Positions 20,179 to 27,263 of a stretch of 64,000 nucleotides of DNA are shown here, in pieces; the first letter of the stretch is position 1; each line of letters opens with the position of its first letter. Position numbers and translations under genes: made by a program. The stretch is from the NCBI GenBank assembly GCA_002699025.1, contig PABA01000060.1:47039-111038 (forward strand), read 5' to 3'. Source of the stretch: Sandaracinus sp. Lineage in GTDB: Bacteria; Myxococcota_A; Polyangia; Polyangiales; Houyiibacteriaceae. Below the pieces are notes generated by a model that saw only the letters and a program-made list of their open reading frames with translations, was not told the DNA's origin and ran no database searches.

Positions 20179-21747
20179 ATGCGTCGCTTCGCTTCGGTGG
20201 TCTCGGCCTTCGCGCTCCTCTCTTGCGTGGGGGACGCGGGCGGCGGCAGCGCCACCCCGCCGCAGGTGAGCCTCTACGACCCGCTCGGCCTGATGGACGT
20301 CGTCGGCGACCTGCGCCTGCTCGTCTTCCCCGCCGAGGGCTTCGGCTGCACCGCCGACGGCACGGTCACGCCCGCCCTCTCGGAGGAGCCGGACGCCATC
20401 TTCGAGGACGCCGTCGTCGACATCCGCTTCGGCACGGACGAGGCCGCCATGGTGAGCCTCGACGCCGGCACCTACGTGGTCCACGTGCGCGGCTTCGGCA
20501 CGGACCCGGTCTCCGGGCGCATGAACGTCATCGTCGCCACCGGCTGCACGGCCGACGTGGTGATCGAGAGCGGCGAGACGCGCGACATCACGCTCGAGCT
20601 CCAGGACGTCGTCGGCATGGGCGTCTGCGGCGATGGCATCCTCAGCCCGGACGAGCAGTGCGAGATGGCCACGGGCCCCCTCCCCTGCATGGACTGCCGC
20701 ACGCAGGCGCAGGTGCTCCACACGACGACCGAGGCGACCCAGGAGTCCCCGGGGCTCGGCTGGACCGCCGACGGGCGCCTCCTGCTGACCTTCGACTCGA
20801 CCGAGAGCACGCGCGCCGTGCGCATGATGATCCGCGGCGCCGATGGACAGGTGCTGACCTCGCCCTCGTCCCTGGCCCTCGACGAGGCCGTCGACTTCGG
20901 CGCCACCATCCCCGGCGTCCAGACGACCAGCGCCGCCGCCGTCTCCTCGGGCCGCCTCGGCGTGGCCTTCGGCGACTTCAGCACCGCCGCGACCATGGGC
21001 GGGGACGTCCTCGTCCGCTTCTTCGACACCAACCGCAACCCCGAGGGCGCGCCGGTCCTCGCCGTGCCGCAGGAGGGCGCCCAGACCGATCCGGCGATCG
21101 CCATGCTCGGCGACGGCACGGCGCTCGTCGCGTTCACGGACGGCGCCTCGAGCAGCGGCGCCTCGGGGGTGATCGTCCCGAGCGGCATGGGCCCGGGCGC
21201 GTCCTTCGCCCTCGGCGAGAGCGGCGCCCGGACGCCGTCGGTCGCGGCCGCCGGGAGCGGCTTCGTCGTCGCCTACGCGAGCGACACGGGCGTCTTCGCC
21301 CAGCGCGTGGACGCCAGCGGCATGGCCGGGAGCCCCATCGCGGTGGACGGCTCGGGCGAGACGCCGGCCATCGCCGCCCTCCCCGACGGACGCTTCTTCG
21401 TGGCCTGGGCCGCCGGGGGCGCCATCCGCGGCCGCGCCTTCGACGCCAGCGACATGCCCGCGGGCGACGCGATCGACCTCGGCAGCGGCGCGGCCCCCTC
21501 GGCCGGCGCCGGCGCCGAGCGCTTCCTCGTCGCCTGGGAGAGCGGCGGCAACGTGCAGGGGCAGCTCTTCGACGGGGACGGCAACGTGGCGCGGAACCGG
21601 GAGTCGCCGCCCACCGCCGGCGCCTTCACCGTCGGCGCCGGAGCCGCGCCGAAGGTCGCCGTGGGCGCGAACGCCGGCCAGGTCCTGGCGATGATCGCCT
21701 GGGAGACCGGCGGCGACATCCAGGGCCGCCTCTACCCCCTGCCCTAG
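20179..21747 (+). CDS. Lipoprotein with myxo-type Cys motif and repeated beta segments
   Basis: 522 aa, ATG start. Signal peptide with lipobox FALLSC (~Cys15). An N-terminal beta domain (~30-150) is followed by CGDGILSPDEQCE, the disulfide motif common in myxobacterial surface proteins. Residues ~180-520 contain repeated blade-like segments (VSSGRLGVAFGDF, GSGFVVAYA, DGRFFVAWA, ERFLVAWES), suggesting a beta-propeller. Probably displayed on the outer membrane or cell surface. Followed by a perfect 7-bp hairpin (AGCCGGC-GAA-GCCGGCT) and C-rich repeats that could end transcription. Confidence 0.8.
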   Translation: MRRFASVVSAFALLSCVGDAGGGSATPPQVSLYDPLGLMDVVGDLRLLVFPAEGFGCTADGTVTPALSEEPDAIFEDAVVDIRFGTDEAAMVSLDAGTYVVHVRGFGTDPVSGRMNVIVATGCTADVVIESGETRDITLELQDVVGMGVCGDGILSPDEQCEMATGPLPCMDCRTQAQVLHTTTEATQESPGLGWTADGRLLLTFDSTESTRAVRMMIRGADGQVLTSPSSLALDEAVDFGATIPGVQTTSAAAVSSGRLGVAFGDFSTAATMGGDVLVRFFDTNRNPEGAPVLAVPQEGAQTDPAIAMLGDGTALVAFTDGASSSGASGVIVPSGMGPGASFALGESGARTPSVAAAGSGFVVAYASDTGVFAQRVDASGMAGSPIAVDGSGETPAIAALPDGRFFVAWAAGGAIRGRAFDASDMPAGDAIDLGSGAAPSAGAGAERFLVAWESGGNVQGQLFDGDGNVARNRESPPTAGAFTVGAGAAPKVAVGANAGQVLAMIAWETGGDIQGRLYPLP

Positions 21748-21774
21748 CCGGCAAAGCCGGCGAAGCCGGCTCCC

Positions 21775-21810
21775 GTGCCCCTGCCCCTGCCCCTGCCCCT
21801 GCCCCTGCCC
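21775..21810 (+). promoter_or_regulatory. CCCCTG hexamer array after stop (possible rut site)
   Basis: Five to six perfect CCCCTG units, 28 bp after the lipoprotein stop codon, preceded by a short perfect hairpin. C-rich and G-poor on the transcript. See the matching arrays at 4101, 57720 and 58706-58739. Confidence 0.4.
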
Positions 21811-21850
21811 GCGGGAACGGGCGCAGGAAGAGCGCATTCCGCCCGAGAGA

Positions 21851-21995
21851 AAGCCTCCGTTCCTGGATCGGAGGAAGCGGAGCCGCCACTCCTCGCTCGG
21901 AGCGAGCAGAGCCGCCGTTCCTCGATCGGAGCGAGCAGAGCCGACAATCCTCGCTCGGAGCGAGCGGAGCCGCCGTTCCTCGATCGGAGCGAGCG
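21851..21995. repeat. 29-bp tandem repeat, 4 full copies plus a partial
   Basis: Units of 29 bp (GAGCCGCCGTTCCTCGATCG then GAGCGAGCA) alternate two variants, one with CTCGCTCGG and one with CTCGATCGG. Each contains the palindrome-like CTCGCTCGGAGCGAG. The 353-bp gap between the lipoprotein and the next small gene holds this array and the hexamer array. Confidence 0.9.
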
Positions 21996-22100
21996 GACCT
22001 GCCCGACTCGCCCGTCCCCGCCCGGCTCGCCAGCCTGCGCGACGCGCCCGGAGCGCCGAGCCGACTTGCAGCGCCGGCCGGGTGGCCCACGCTACCGGCC

Positions 22101-22286
22101 GTGGGCACCGGTACGATCACCCTCTGGTGGTACGTCGCGTGTTGCGGCTTCGTGATCTTCACCGGGCTGACGACGGCGCTGGTGATCGCCTACGGCAACC
22201 GAAAGCGGCGCCGGGCCCGCGCCCTCCGCGCGGCGGCGCGCGAGGCCCGGGAGCGCGAGCGGCCGGACGAAGAGACGCCGGACTGA
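22101..22286 (+). CDS. Small single-pass membrane protein
   Basis: 61 aa from GTG at 22101. One hydrophobic segment at ~6-31 (TLWWYVACCGFVIFTGLTTA) followed by a strongly basic, then acidic tail (RKRRRARALRAAAREA, EETPD). This is an N-out/C-in single-span design by the positive-inside rule. No family recognised. Position 3' of the repeat array and 5' of the helicase operon promoter suggests it is monocistronic. A chance ORF is possible, but the composition of the TM segment argues for a gene. Confidence 0.5.
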   Translation: MGTGTITLWWYVACCGFVIFTGLTTALVIAYGNRKRRRARALRAAAREARERERPDEETPD

Positions 22287-22340
22287 GGCCCAGGCCGATC
22301 GTCGGGGGCCCGAGCCCCCTACCTCGGGTCGTCCCGCAGC

Positions 22341-22369
22341 TTGACCGGCCGCCCCCCGACGGCTAGAAA
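22341..22369 (+). promoter_or_regulatory. Promoter candidate of helicase operon
   Basis: TTGACC, 17-bp spacer, TAGAAA, overlapping an AAATC-TCGC-GATTT inverted repeat at 22367-22380. This AT-rich patch is exceptional for the window. It also shows why the TTG at 22341 is unlikely to be a start codon. Confidence 0.5.
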
Positions 22370-22380
22370 TCTCGCGATTT

Positions 22381-22411
22381 TCGGGCGCTTCCGTCCACAC
22401 GGAACGCCCGA
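22381..22411 (+). promoter_or_regulatory. Leader hairpin upstream of helicase operon
   Basis: Twelve base pairs with one bulged C: TCGGGCGCTTCCG pairs with CGGAACGCCCGA around loop TCCACA. It would fall in the first ~30 nt of the transcript from the promoter above. A second 7-bp GC hairpin (22415-22440) follows. It could be a cold- or helicase-responsive leader element; that is inference. Confidence 0.55.
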
Positions 22412-22466
22412 TGCGCCGGCGCGCGGCACGCCCCGCCGGCATCGAGGCCCCAACCGTGCGGAACCC

Positions 22467-22979
22467 TTGAGCGAACGCGATGAAGAGGCCCCGGACGCGG
22501 GCCAGGAGAGAGGCCGAGGCGCCCGCGCCGGACGCACCGGCCGCCGGGTCGCCTTGGGCCTCTACTGGGCGTTCATGCTCTACATCATGGTCATCAGCTT
22601 CTACTCGCTGATCCCCCAGATCTTCTTCCCCACGGCCACGAGCCAGGCCCAGGCCCAAGCCCCCGCGAGCTGCGAGGAAGGCCTCCGCGACCTGACCGCG
22701 TCCCTCCGCGCGCACGCCTCCGCCATCGTCGGCGGCCGCGACGCCGAGAGCGACGCCACCTTCTTCGAGCGCTGGGACGACCGCCACGTGGCAGTCGCCG
22801 AGCGCTGCGAGGGCGACGCGCGCCACCGCCGCGTCGCCGTGCTCCGATACCGCGTCGAGACCACGCTCCGACGCTTCCACCGCGAGGACCGTCGCCTCTT
22901 CGACGAAGTCGCTCGCGCCCTGGGCGCCGACGCGCCCCGTGACGGCGAGGACGCCGCGCGCACCGAAGAGACACCATGA
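22467..22979 (+). CDS. Single-pass membrane protein, periplasmic helical domain
   Basis: 170 aa from TTG at 22467; longer frames overlap the promoter and hairpin. A basic N-terminus precedes one TM segment (ALGLYWAFMLYIMVISFYSL), then a helical domain with Cys residues (SCEEGLRDL, AERCEGDARH) rich in Arg and Asp, probably in the periplasm. Its stop overlaps the helicase start as ATGA, so both are translated together. Unknown family; the coupling suggests shared regulation rather than a proven joint function. Confidence 0.65.
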   Translation: MSERDEEAPDAGQERGRGARAGRTGRRVALGLYWAFMLYIMVISFYSLIPQIFFPTATSQAQAQAPASCEEGLRDLTASLRAHASAIVGGRDAESDATFFERWDDRHVAVAERCEGDARHRRVAVLRYRVETTLRRFHREDRRLFDEVARALGADAPRDGEDAARTEETP

Positions 22980-24844
22980 CGACGAACGAAGAGACCGAGA
23001 CCACCGAGACCCGCCGCTTCCGGGACATGGGGCTCGGCGACGAAGTGCTCCGCGCCATCGAGGACATGGGCTGGGACGAGCCCACCCCCGTGCAGTGGGA
23101 GAGCTACCCGCTCGCCGCGGAGGGCAAGGATCTGATCGTGCAGGCCCGGACCGGCACTGGAAAGACCGGCGCCTTCGGCATCCCGCTCGTGGACCGGCTG
23201 GTCGACTCGAACCCGGGCGCCCAGGCCCTGGTGCTGGCCCCGACCCGCGAGCTGGCGCTGCAGAGCGCGCGCGAGATCGCCAAGATCGCCGAGCACAAGG
23301 ACATCCAGACGACGGCCGTCTACGGCGGCGCGCCCATGCAGAAGCAGATCCGCGAGCTCGCCCAGGGCGCGCAGATCGTCTCGGGCACGCCCGGCCGCGT
23401 CCTCGACCACCTGCGCCGCGGCACGCTCGACCCGAGCACGCTGAAGGTGCTCGTCCTCGACGAGGCCGACGAGATGCTCTCCATGGGCTTCGCCAAGGAG
23501 CTCAACGCGATCATCGAGCTCCTCCCCGAGGACCGGCAGACGCTCCTCTTCAGCGCCACCGTCGACGGCCCCGTCCAGCGGGTCGCCGAGCGGCACATGA
23601 AGGAGGACACGGAGTTCGTGGAGCTCAGCGGCGACGCCGTCGGCGCGCTCGGCATCACGCACTACATCTACATGGTCTCGGGCAAGGCCCGCGCGAAGGA
23701 CCTGATCAAGATCCTCGAGGTGGAGGATCCCGAGTCGGCCATCGTCTTCTGCAACACGAAGCGGGAGACCGAGGAGGTCGCCGGGGCGCTCCAGCAGGCC
23801 GGCTTCAACGCCGACTGGCTCAACGGCGACCTGCCCCAGTCCGAGCGCGAGAAGATCATGGCGCGGACGCGGGCCGAGAAGCTCCGCTTCCTCGTGGCGA
23901 CCGACGTCGCGGCGCGCGGCATCGACGTCTCGCACCTGACGCACGTCATCAACTACTCGCTCCCGCAGCACCTCGAGCAGTACGTGCACCGCACGGGTCG
24001 GACGGGCCGCGCCGGGCGCACGGGCACGGCCATCTCGCTCGTGAGCCCGCAGGAGCTCGGCCAGCTCTACTACCTGCGCCTCCAGTACAAGATCGAGCCC
24101 ATCGAGCGCTCCATGCCGACCGAGGGCGAGGAGCAGACGCGGCGGGAGATGGACCGCGTCGAGATGCTCGAGGCGGCCTTCAAGGCGCCGGCGGCGATCG
24201 ACCGGGCCGTCGCCAAGCGGCTGCTCACGCATGCCGACGCGGAGCGGCTCGTGGCCGGCCTCCTCGGCGCCTTCTTCGGCACGCAGGGCGAAGAGGACGA
24301 GGTCGACGAGGTCGCCGCCGCGGCGCGGCGCGAGCGGGCGCCGGAGTTCCCCGAGGTCGAGGAGACGCGGGAGGACGACGACGAGGAAGAGGAGCGCCCG
24401 CGGCGGAAGCGGCGCAAGCGCCGGAAGAAGCGCGAGGACCGCGACGAGCGGCGCGCGCGCCGCGACGAGCGGGACGACGCTGACGACGACGATCGCGGCC
24501 GCCGGAGCGAGCGCGACGACCGGGACGACGAGGACGACGACGATCGCGGCCGCCGGGGCCGAAGCGAGCGCGACGACCGGGACGACGACGAGGACGACGA
24601 CGAGGCCGAGAAGCGTCTCTTCGTGAACGTCGGCCGGAAGGACGACGTGCGCGTCGGCGACCTGAACGACCTCTTCCAGGACGAGGGCGGCCTCGATCGG
24701 GACGAGGTGGGCCGCATCCGCGTCCGCGACAAGCACAGCTTCGTGAGCGTGCCGGCCGAGAAGGCCGACGAGCTCTGCGAGAAGCTCTCCGGCCTCGAGT
24801 TCCACGACCGGGAGCTCCGGGTGGAGATCGCACGCAACGGCTGA
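22976..24844 (+). CDS. deaD: DEAD-box ATP-dependent RNA helicase
   Basis: 622 aa. Q motif PTPVQ, Walker A ARTGTGKT, PTRELA, GTPGR, LDEADEM, SAT, ATDVAARGID and HRTGRTGRAG are all present in order. A Lys/Arg-rich then Asp/Arg repeat linker (~460-545, with two copies of a DRGRR-SERDDRDD block) leads to a DbpA/CsdA-type RNA-binding domain (KRLFVNVGRKDDVRVGDL, residues ~545-620). Such helicases unwind structured RNA during ribosome assembly and cold adaptation. The gene sits behind a promoter with a strong leader hairpin, fitting RNA-structure-based control. Confidence 0.95.
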   Translation: MTTNEETETTETRRFRDMGLGDEVLRAIEDMGWDEPTPVQWESYPLAAEGKDLIVQARTGTGKTGAFGIPLVDRLVDSNPGAQALVLAPTRELALQSAREIAKIAEHKDIQTTAVYGGAPMQKQIRELAQGAQIVSGTPGRVLDHLRRGTLDPSTLKVLVLDEADEMLSMGFAKELNAIIELLPEDRQTLLFSATVDGPVQRVAERHMKEDTEFVELSGDAVGALGITHYIYMVSGKARAKDLIKILEVEDPESAIVFCNTKRETEEVAGALQQAGFNADWLNGDLPQSEREKIMARTRAEKLRFLVATDVAARGIDVSHLTHVINYSLPQHLEQYVHRTGRTGRAGRTGTAISLVSPQELGQLYYLRLQYKIEPIERSMPTEGEEQTRREMDRVEMLEAAFKAPAAIDRAVAKRLLTHADAERLVAGLLGAFFGTQGEEDEVDEVAAAARRERAPEFPEVEETREDDDEEEERPRRKRRKRRKKREDRDERRARRDERDDADDDDRGRRSERDDRDDEDDDDRGRRGRSERDDRDDDEDDDEAEKRLFVNVGRKDDVRVGDLNDLFQDEGGLDRDEVGRIRVRDKHSFVSVPAEKADELCEKLSGLEFHDRELRVEIARNG

Positions 24845-25117
24845 ACCGCATCGCTCATCGCGTGGGCGCCTGGCGACCCGAGGTCGGGCGAGCCCTCCTC
24901 GACCCGTCTCCTCGCGCTCGAACCGGCGCCGTCGTTCTTCGGGTCCCGGACGGCGGTCGGAACCGGTCGCGCTCGACGCTCCGCCAGCGCCCACGCGACA
25001 CGCACTCCCCGACCGGTGAGAGGCGCGGGCGAGCCGCGCGTCGACCAGCGAACCGAATCGAGCGCCTCCCCGGCTCGCCGGTGCCCCACGTCCACCCCGA
25101 GGGCGAGCGCCCGGTCC

Positions 25118-25576
25118 TCAGCGGGCCGCGCGGCGGGGGCCGGTCACGACGGCGATGGCCCCGCGCCATCGGACGTCGGCCCCGTGCGCGGCGGCGAGGG
25201 CCTCGAGGGCGGCCGCCGGAGTCACGTCGCGGAGCTCGAGATCCACGACGCCGGCGACGCCCTCGGCGATCACCAAGCCGACGCCCGCCTGATCGGCGAG
25301 GAGCCGGAGCGCGTCGGCGAGGGGCGCGCGTCGGAAGCGAACGTCGATGTGCGCGCCCGCGAGCCCGGGCGGGCGCGACGCGGGCGTCGGCCGGCGAGCC
25401 TCGAGGAGCGCCGTCCGGGGCGCCGTGCGGAGGCGGACGATCGCCGAGGGCGTTTCGTCGCGCCACGCCGCGAGCGCCTCTTCGTCGAGCCAGGCGGCCC
25501 CGTCACGCGCGCCGCGGGCCTGCGAGGTGCCGCAGCCGGCGACGGAGAGCGTGAGGGCGAGCAGGAGAGCGCGCAC
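25118..25576 (-). CDS. Lipoprotein with secretin/TonB short N-terminal (STN) domain
   Basis: 152 aa from GTG at 25576. Lipobox TLSVAGC (Cys15). Residues ~75-145 (HIDVRFRRAPLADALRLL, GVAGVVDLELRDVTPAAALEAL) form an STN domain as found at the front of secretins, PilQ and TonB receptors. Here it stands alone with no channel domain. It may be a periplasmic adaptor of a secretion or pilus machine encoded elsewhere. Downstream in the same direction lies the ThrE-type exporter, with a 130-bp gap. Confidence 0.75.
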   Translation of the reverse strand: MRALLLALTLSVAGCGTSQARGARDGAAWLDEEALAAWRDETPSAIVRLRTAPRTALLEARRPTPASRPPGLAGAHIDVRFRRAPLADALRLLADQAGVGLVIAEGVAGVVDLELRDVTPAAALEALAAAHGADVRWRGAIAVVTGPRRAAR

Positions 25577-25709
25577 ACCTCAGGATTCCGCTCGGTGAAG
25601 GCGCGAGCAAGGGCAGGCGCGGAGGCTCCGGTCTTCCGGAGGCGAAGAGCCCTACGGTCCCGATGCGTCGAGGCTGCGGCGCCAGCGGCGATCGCGCGTT
25701 TGGCTTCGC

Positions 25710-26987
25710 TCAGAGGGCCTTGCGCGGAGGGAGCGCCAAGGTGGCGACGAGGAGGCCACCGACGAGCGCGACGGCGAGGAGCGCCACGTCGAAGGCCGTG
25801 CCCACGGCCGTGAGCACGTCCTCGTCGAGGAAGTGGGTGATGCTGCGGAAGCCGAGGCTGCCGGGCACCAGGAGCAGCAGCCCGGGGACGATGACGATGG
25901 CCGCTGGGCGGTCGCGCCAGCGGGCGTAGCCGTTGCCGACGACGCCGAGGAGGAGCGCGCCGGCGCCGGCGGCGAGGGCCGGGTCGACGAGCTGGGAGCC
26001 TTGCTGGACCGCGCCGAAGGCGAGGAGGGCGGCCGGGACGAAGAAGGGGGCGTCGCGGAGGCGGGCGCGGAGGAGGACGGCGAGGGGCGCGAGGCAGGTG
26101 GCGAAGGCCGCCCAGGTGTAGAGGGGGCCGAGGCGATCGGCCGCGCCGCCGTCCGTGACGAAGGGGAGGAGCGCGACCAGCTCGCTCCCGAGGGCCGCGC
26201 CGAAGCCGAGGAGGAGGAAGGCCATGAAGGCGCGGGAGAGGCGCGAGGTCCCGCTCACGAGGTGCCCGGTGGCGATCTCGTTCATCGCGATGGTGAGCGC
26301 GAGACCGGGGACCAGGATGATGAGGCCGGCGACCGTGGCGATGGGGCGGGCGAGGTCCGGCCAGAGGGCCGTGCCGAGGCCCGAGAGGGCGGCGGCCGCG
26401 AGGGCCGAGGCCGGGAGGAGGAGGCGACCGAGCGGCTGGGAGCGGCGGGCGAGGAGCTCGAGCAGGCCGACCGTGAAGCCCGCGCAGGAAGCCGTGAGCG
26501 CCTCCGGGAGGCGGCCGCCGAGGAGCACCGCCGCGGCCGCCGCCACCGCCGCGTGGGCGAAGAGCGTGAGGGCCGCCGGCGGCCCCGGCTGGCGCAGCAC
26601 CGAAGCCACCGCCGCCGACCCTTCGGCTGGCGTCTGGTCACCGCGCGCCACCGCGTTGGCGATGGCGTCCAGGTCCCGGAGCTTGCCGAGGTCCAGCTCG
26701 CCCGAGTCCGCGCGGACCAGGAAGGTGCGCTGCTCCGGCGGCGTGCCGAGCGCGACCAGGAGCGCCGTCGGCGTGCAGAAGAAGTAGGCCTCCGTCTGGA
26801 GCTGGGCGGCCAGCGCGTCCGCCATCGCCTCCAGCCGATGCGCCGGCATGCCGTAGGCGTGGAGCGCCCGCACGACGTCGAGCAGGAAGCGCGCCGCGTC
26901 GTCCGCGGCCGCCTCGGGAGGCAGCGCGCCCGGCCAGGCCCGAAGGCCCGAGACCTCGTCGTCGGGTCGGGGGAGAGAAGAGCCCAC
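25710..26987 (-). CDS. Threonine/serine exporter (ThrE) family protein
   Basis: 425 aa from GTG at 26987; the frame is open much farther upstream but that is the divergent promoter region. The N-terminal cytoplasmic DUF1212-type domain has LHAYGMPAHRLEAM and FFCTPTALLVALG; then about ten TM helices in two halves, the second like the DUF3815 half. ThrE-type proteins export threonine and serine across the inner membrane. Both halves are fused here, as in Corynebacterium ThrE. Divergent from the MscS-family gene across ~275 bp with no obvious promoter motif. Confidence 0.88.
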   Translation of the reverse strand: MGSSLPRPDDEVSGLRAWPGALPPEAAADDAARFLLDVVRALHAYGMPAHRLEAMADALAAQLQTEAYFFCTPTALLVALGTPPEQRTFLVRADSGELDLGKLRDLDAIANAVARGDQTPAEGSAAVASVLRQPGPPAALTLFAHAAVAAAAAVLLGGRLPEALTASCAGFTVGLLELLARRSQPLGRLLLPASALAAAALSGLGTALWPDLARPIATVAGLIILVPGLALTIAMNEIATGHLVSGTSRLSRAFMAFLLLGFGAALGSELVALLPFVTDGGAADRLGPLYTWAAFATCLAPLAVLLRARLRDAPFFVPAALLAFGAVQQGSQLVDPALAAGAGALLLGVVGNGYARWRDRPAAIVIVPGLLLLVPGSLGFRSITHFLDEDVLTAVGTAFDVALLAVALVGGLLVATLALPPRKAL

Positions 26988-27263
26988 GGCGCCCGGAACG
27001 TGCGTCCCGCCGCGCCCCCGTGCAAGGCCGCGTCCCCCCGACCACGGGTCTCGGGGCCAGCGAGAGCAGGCCTCGAGCTCGGGGCCGCCGGAGCGCCGCG
27101 GCCCACCGATTCGAGCGGAGCCCATGGGTCCTCGACCCGGCTCGCGGCGCCGCCGGTCCGAAGACGGGCGCCGAGCTCGGCGGACGGCACGCCTCCCCGA
27201 ACGACGGCCGCAGGCCCGCGCCCCGAGGTTGCCTCCCGGCCCGCCCCGCGGCGACCATGCGCC

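Noticed and set aside
22341..22466. Longer N-terminus for the 170-aa membrane protein
   Set aside because: Would require the -35 element as start codon and translate the promoter and 12-bp hairpin.
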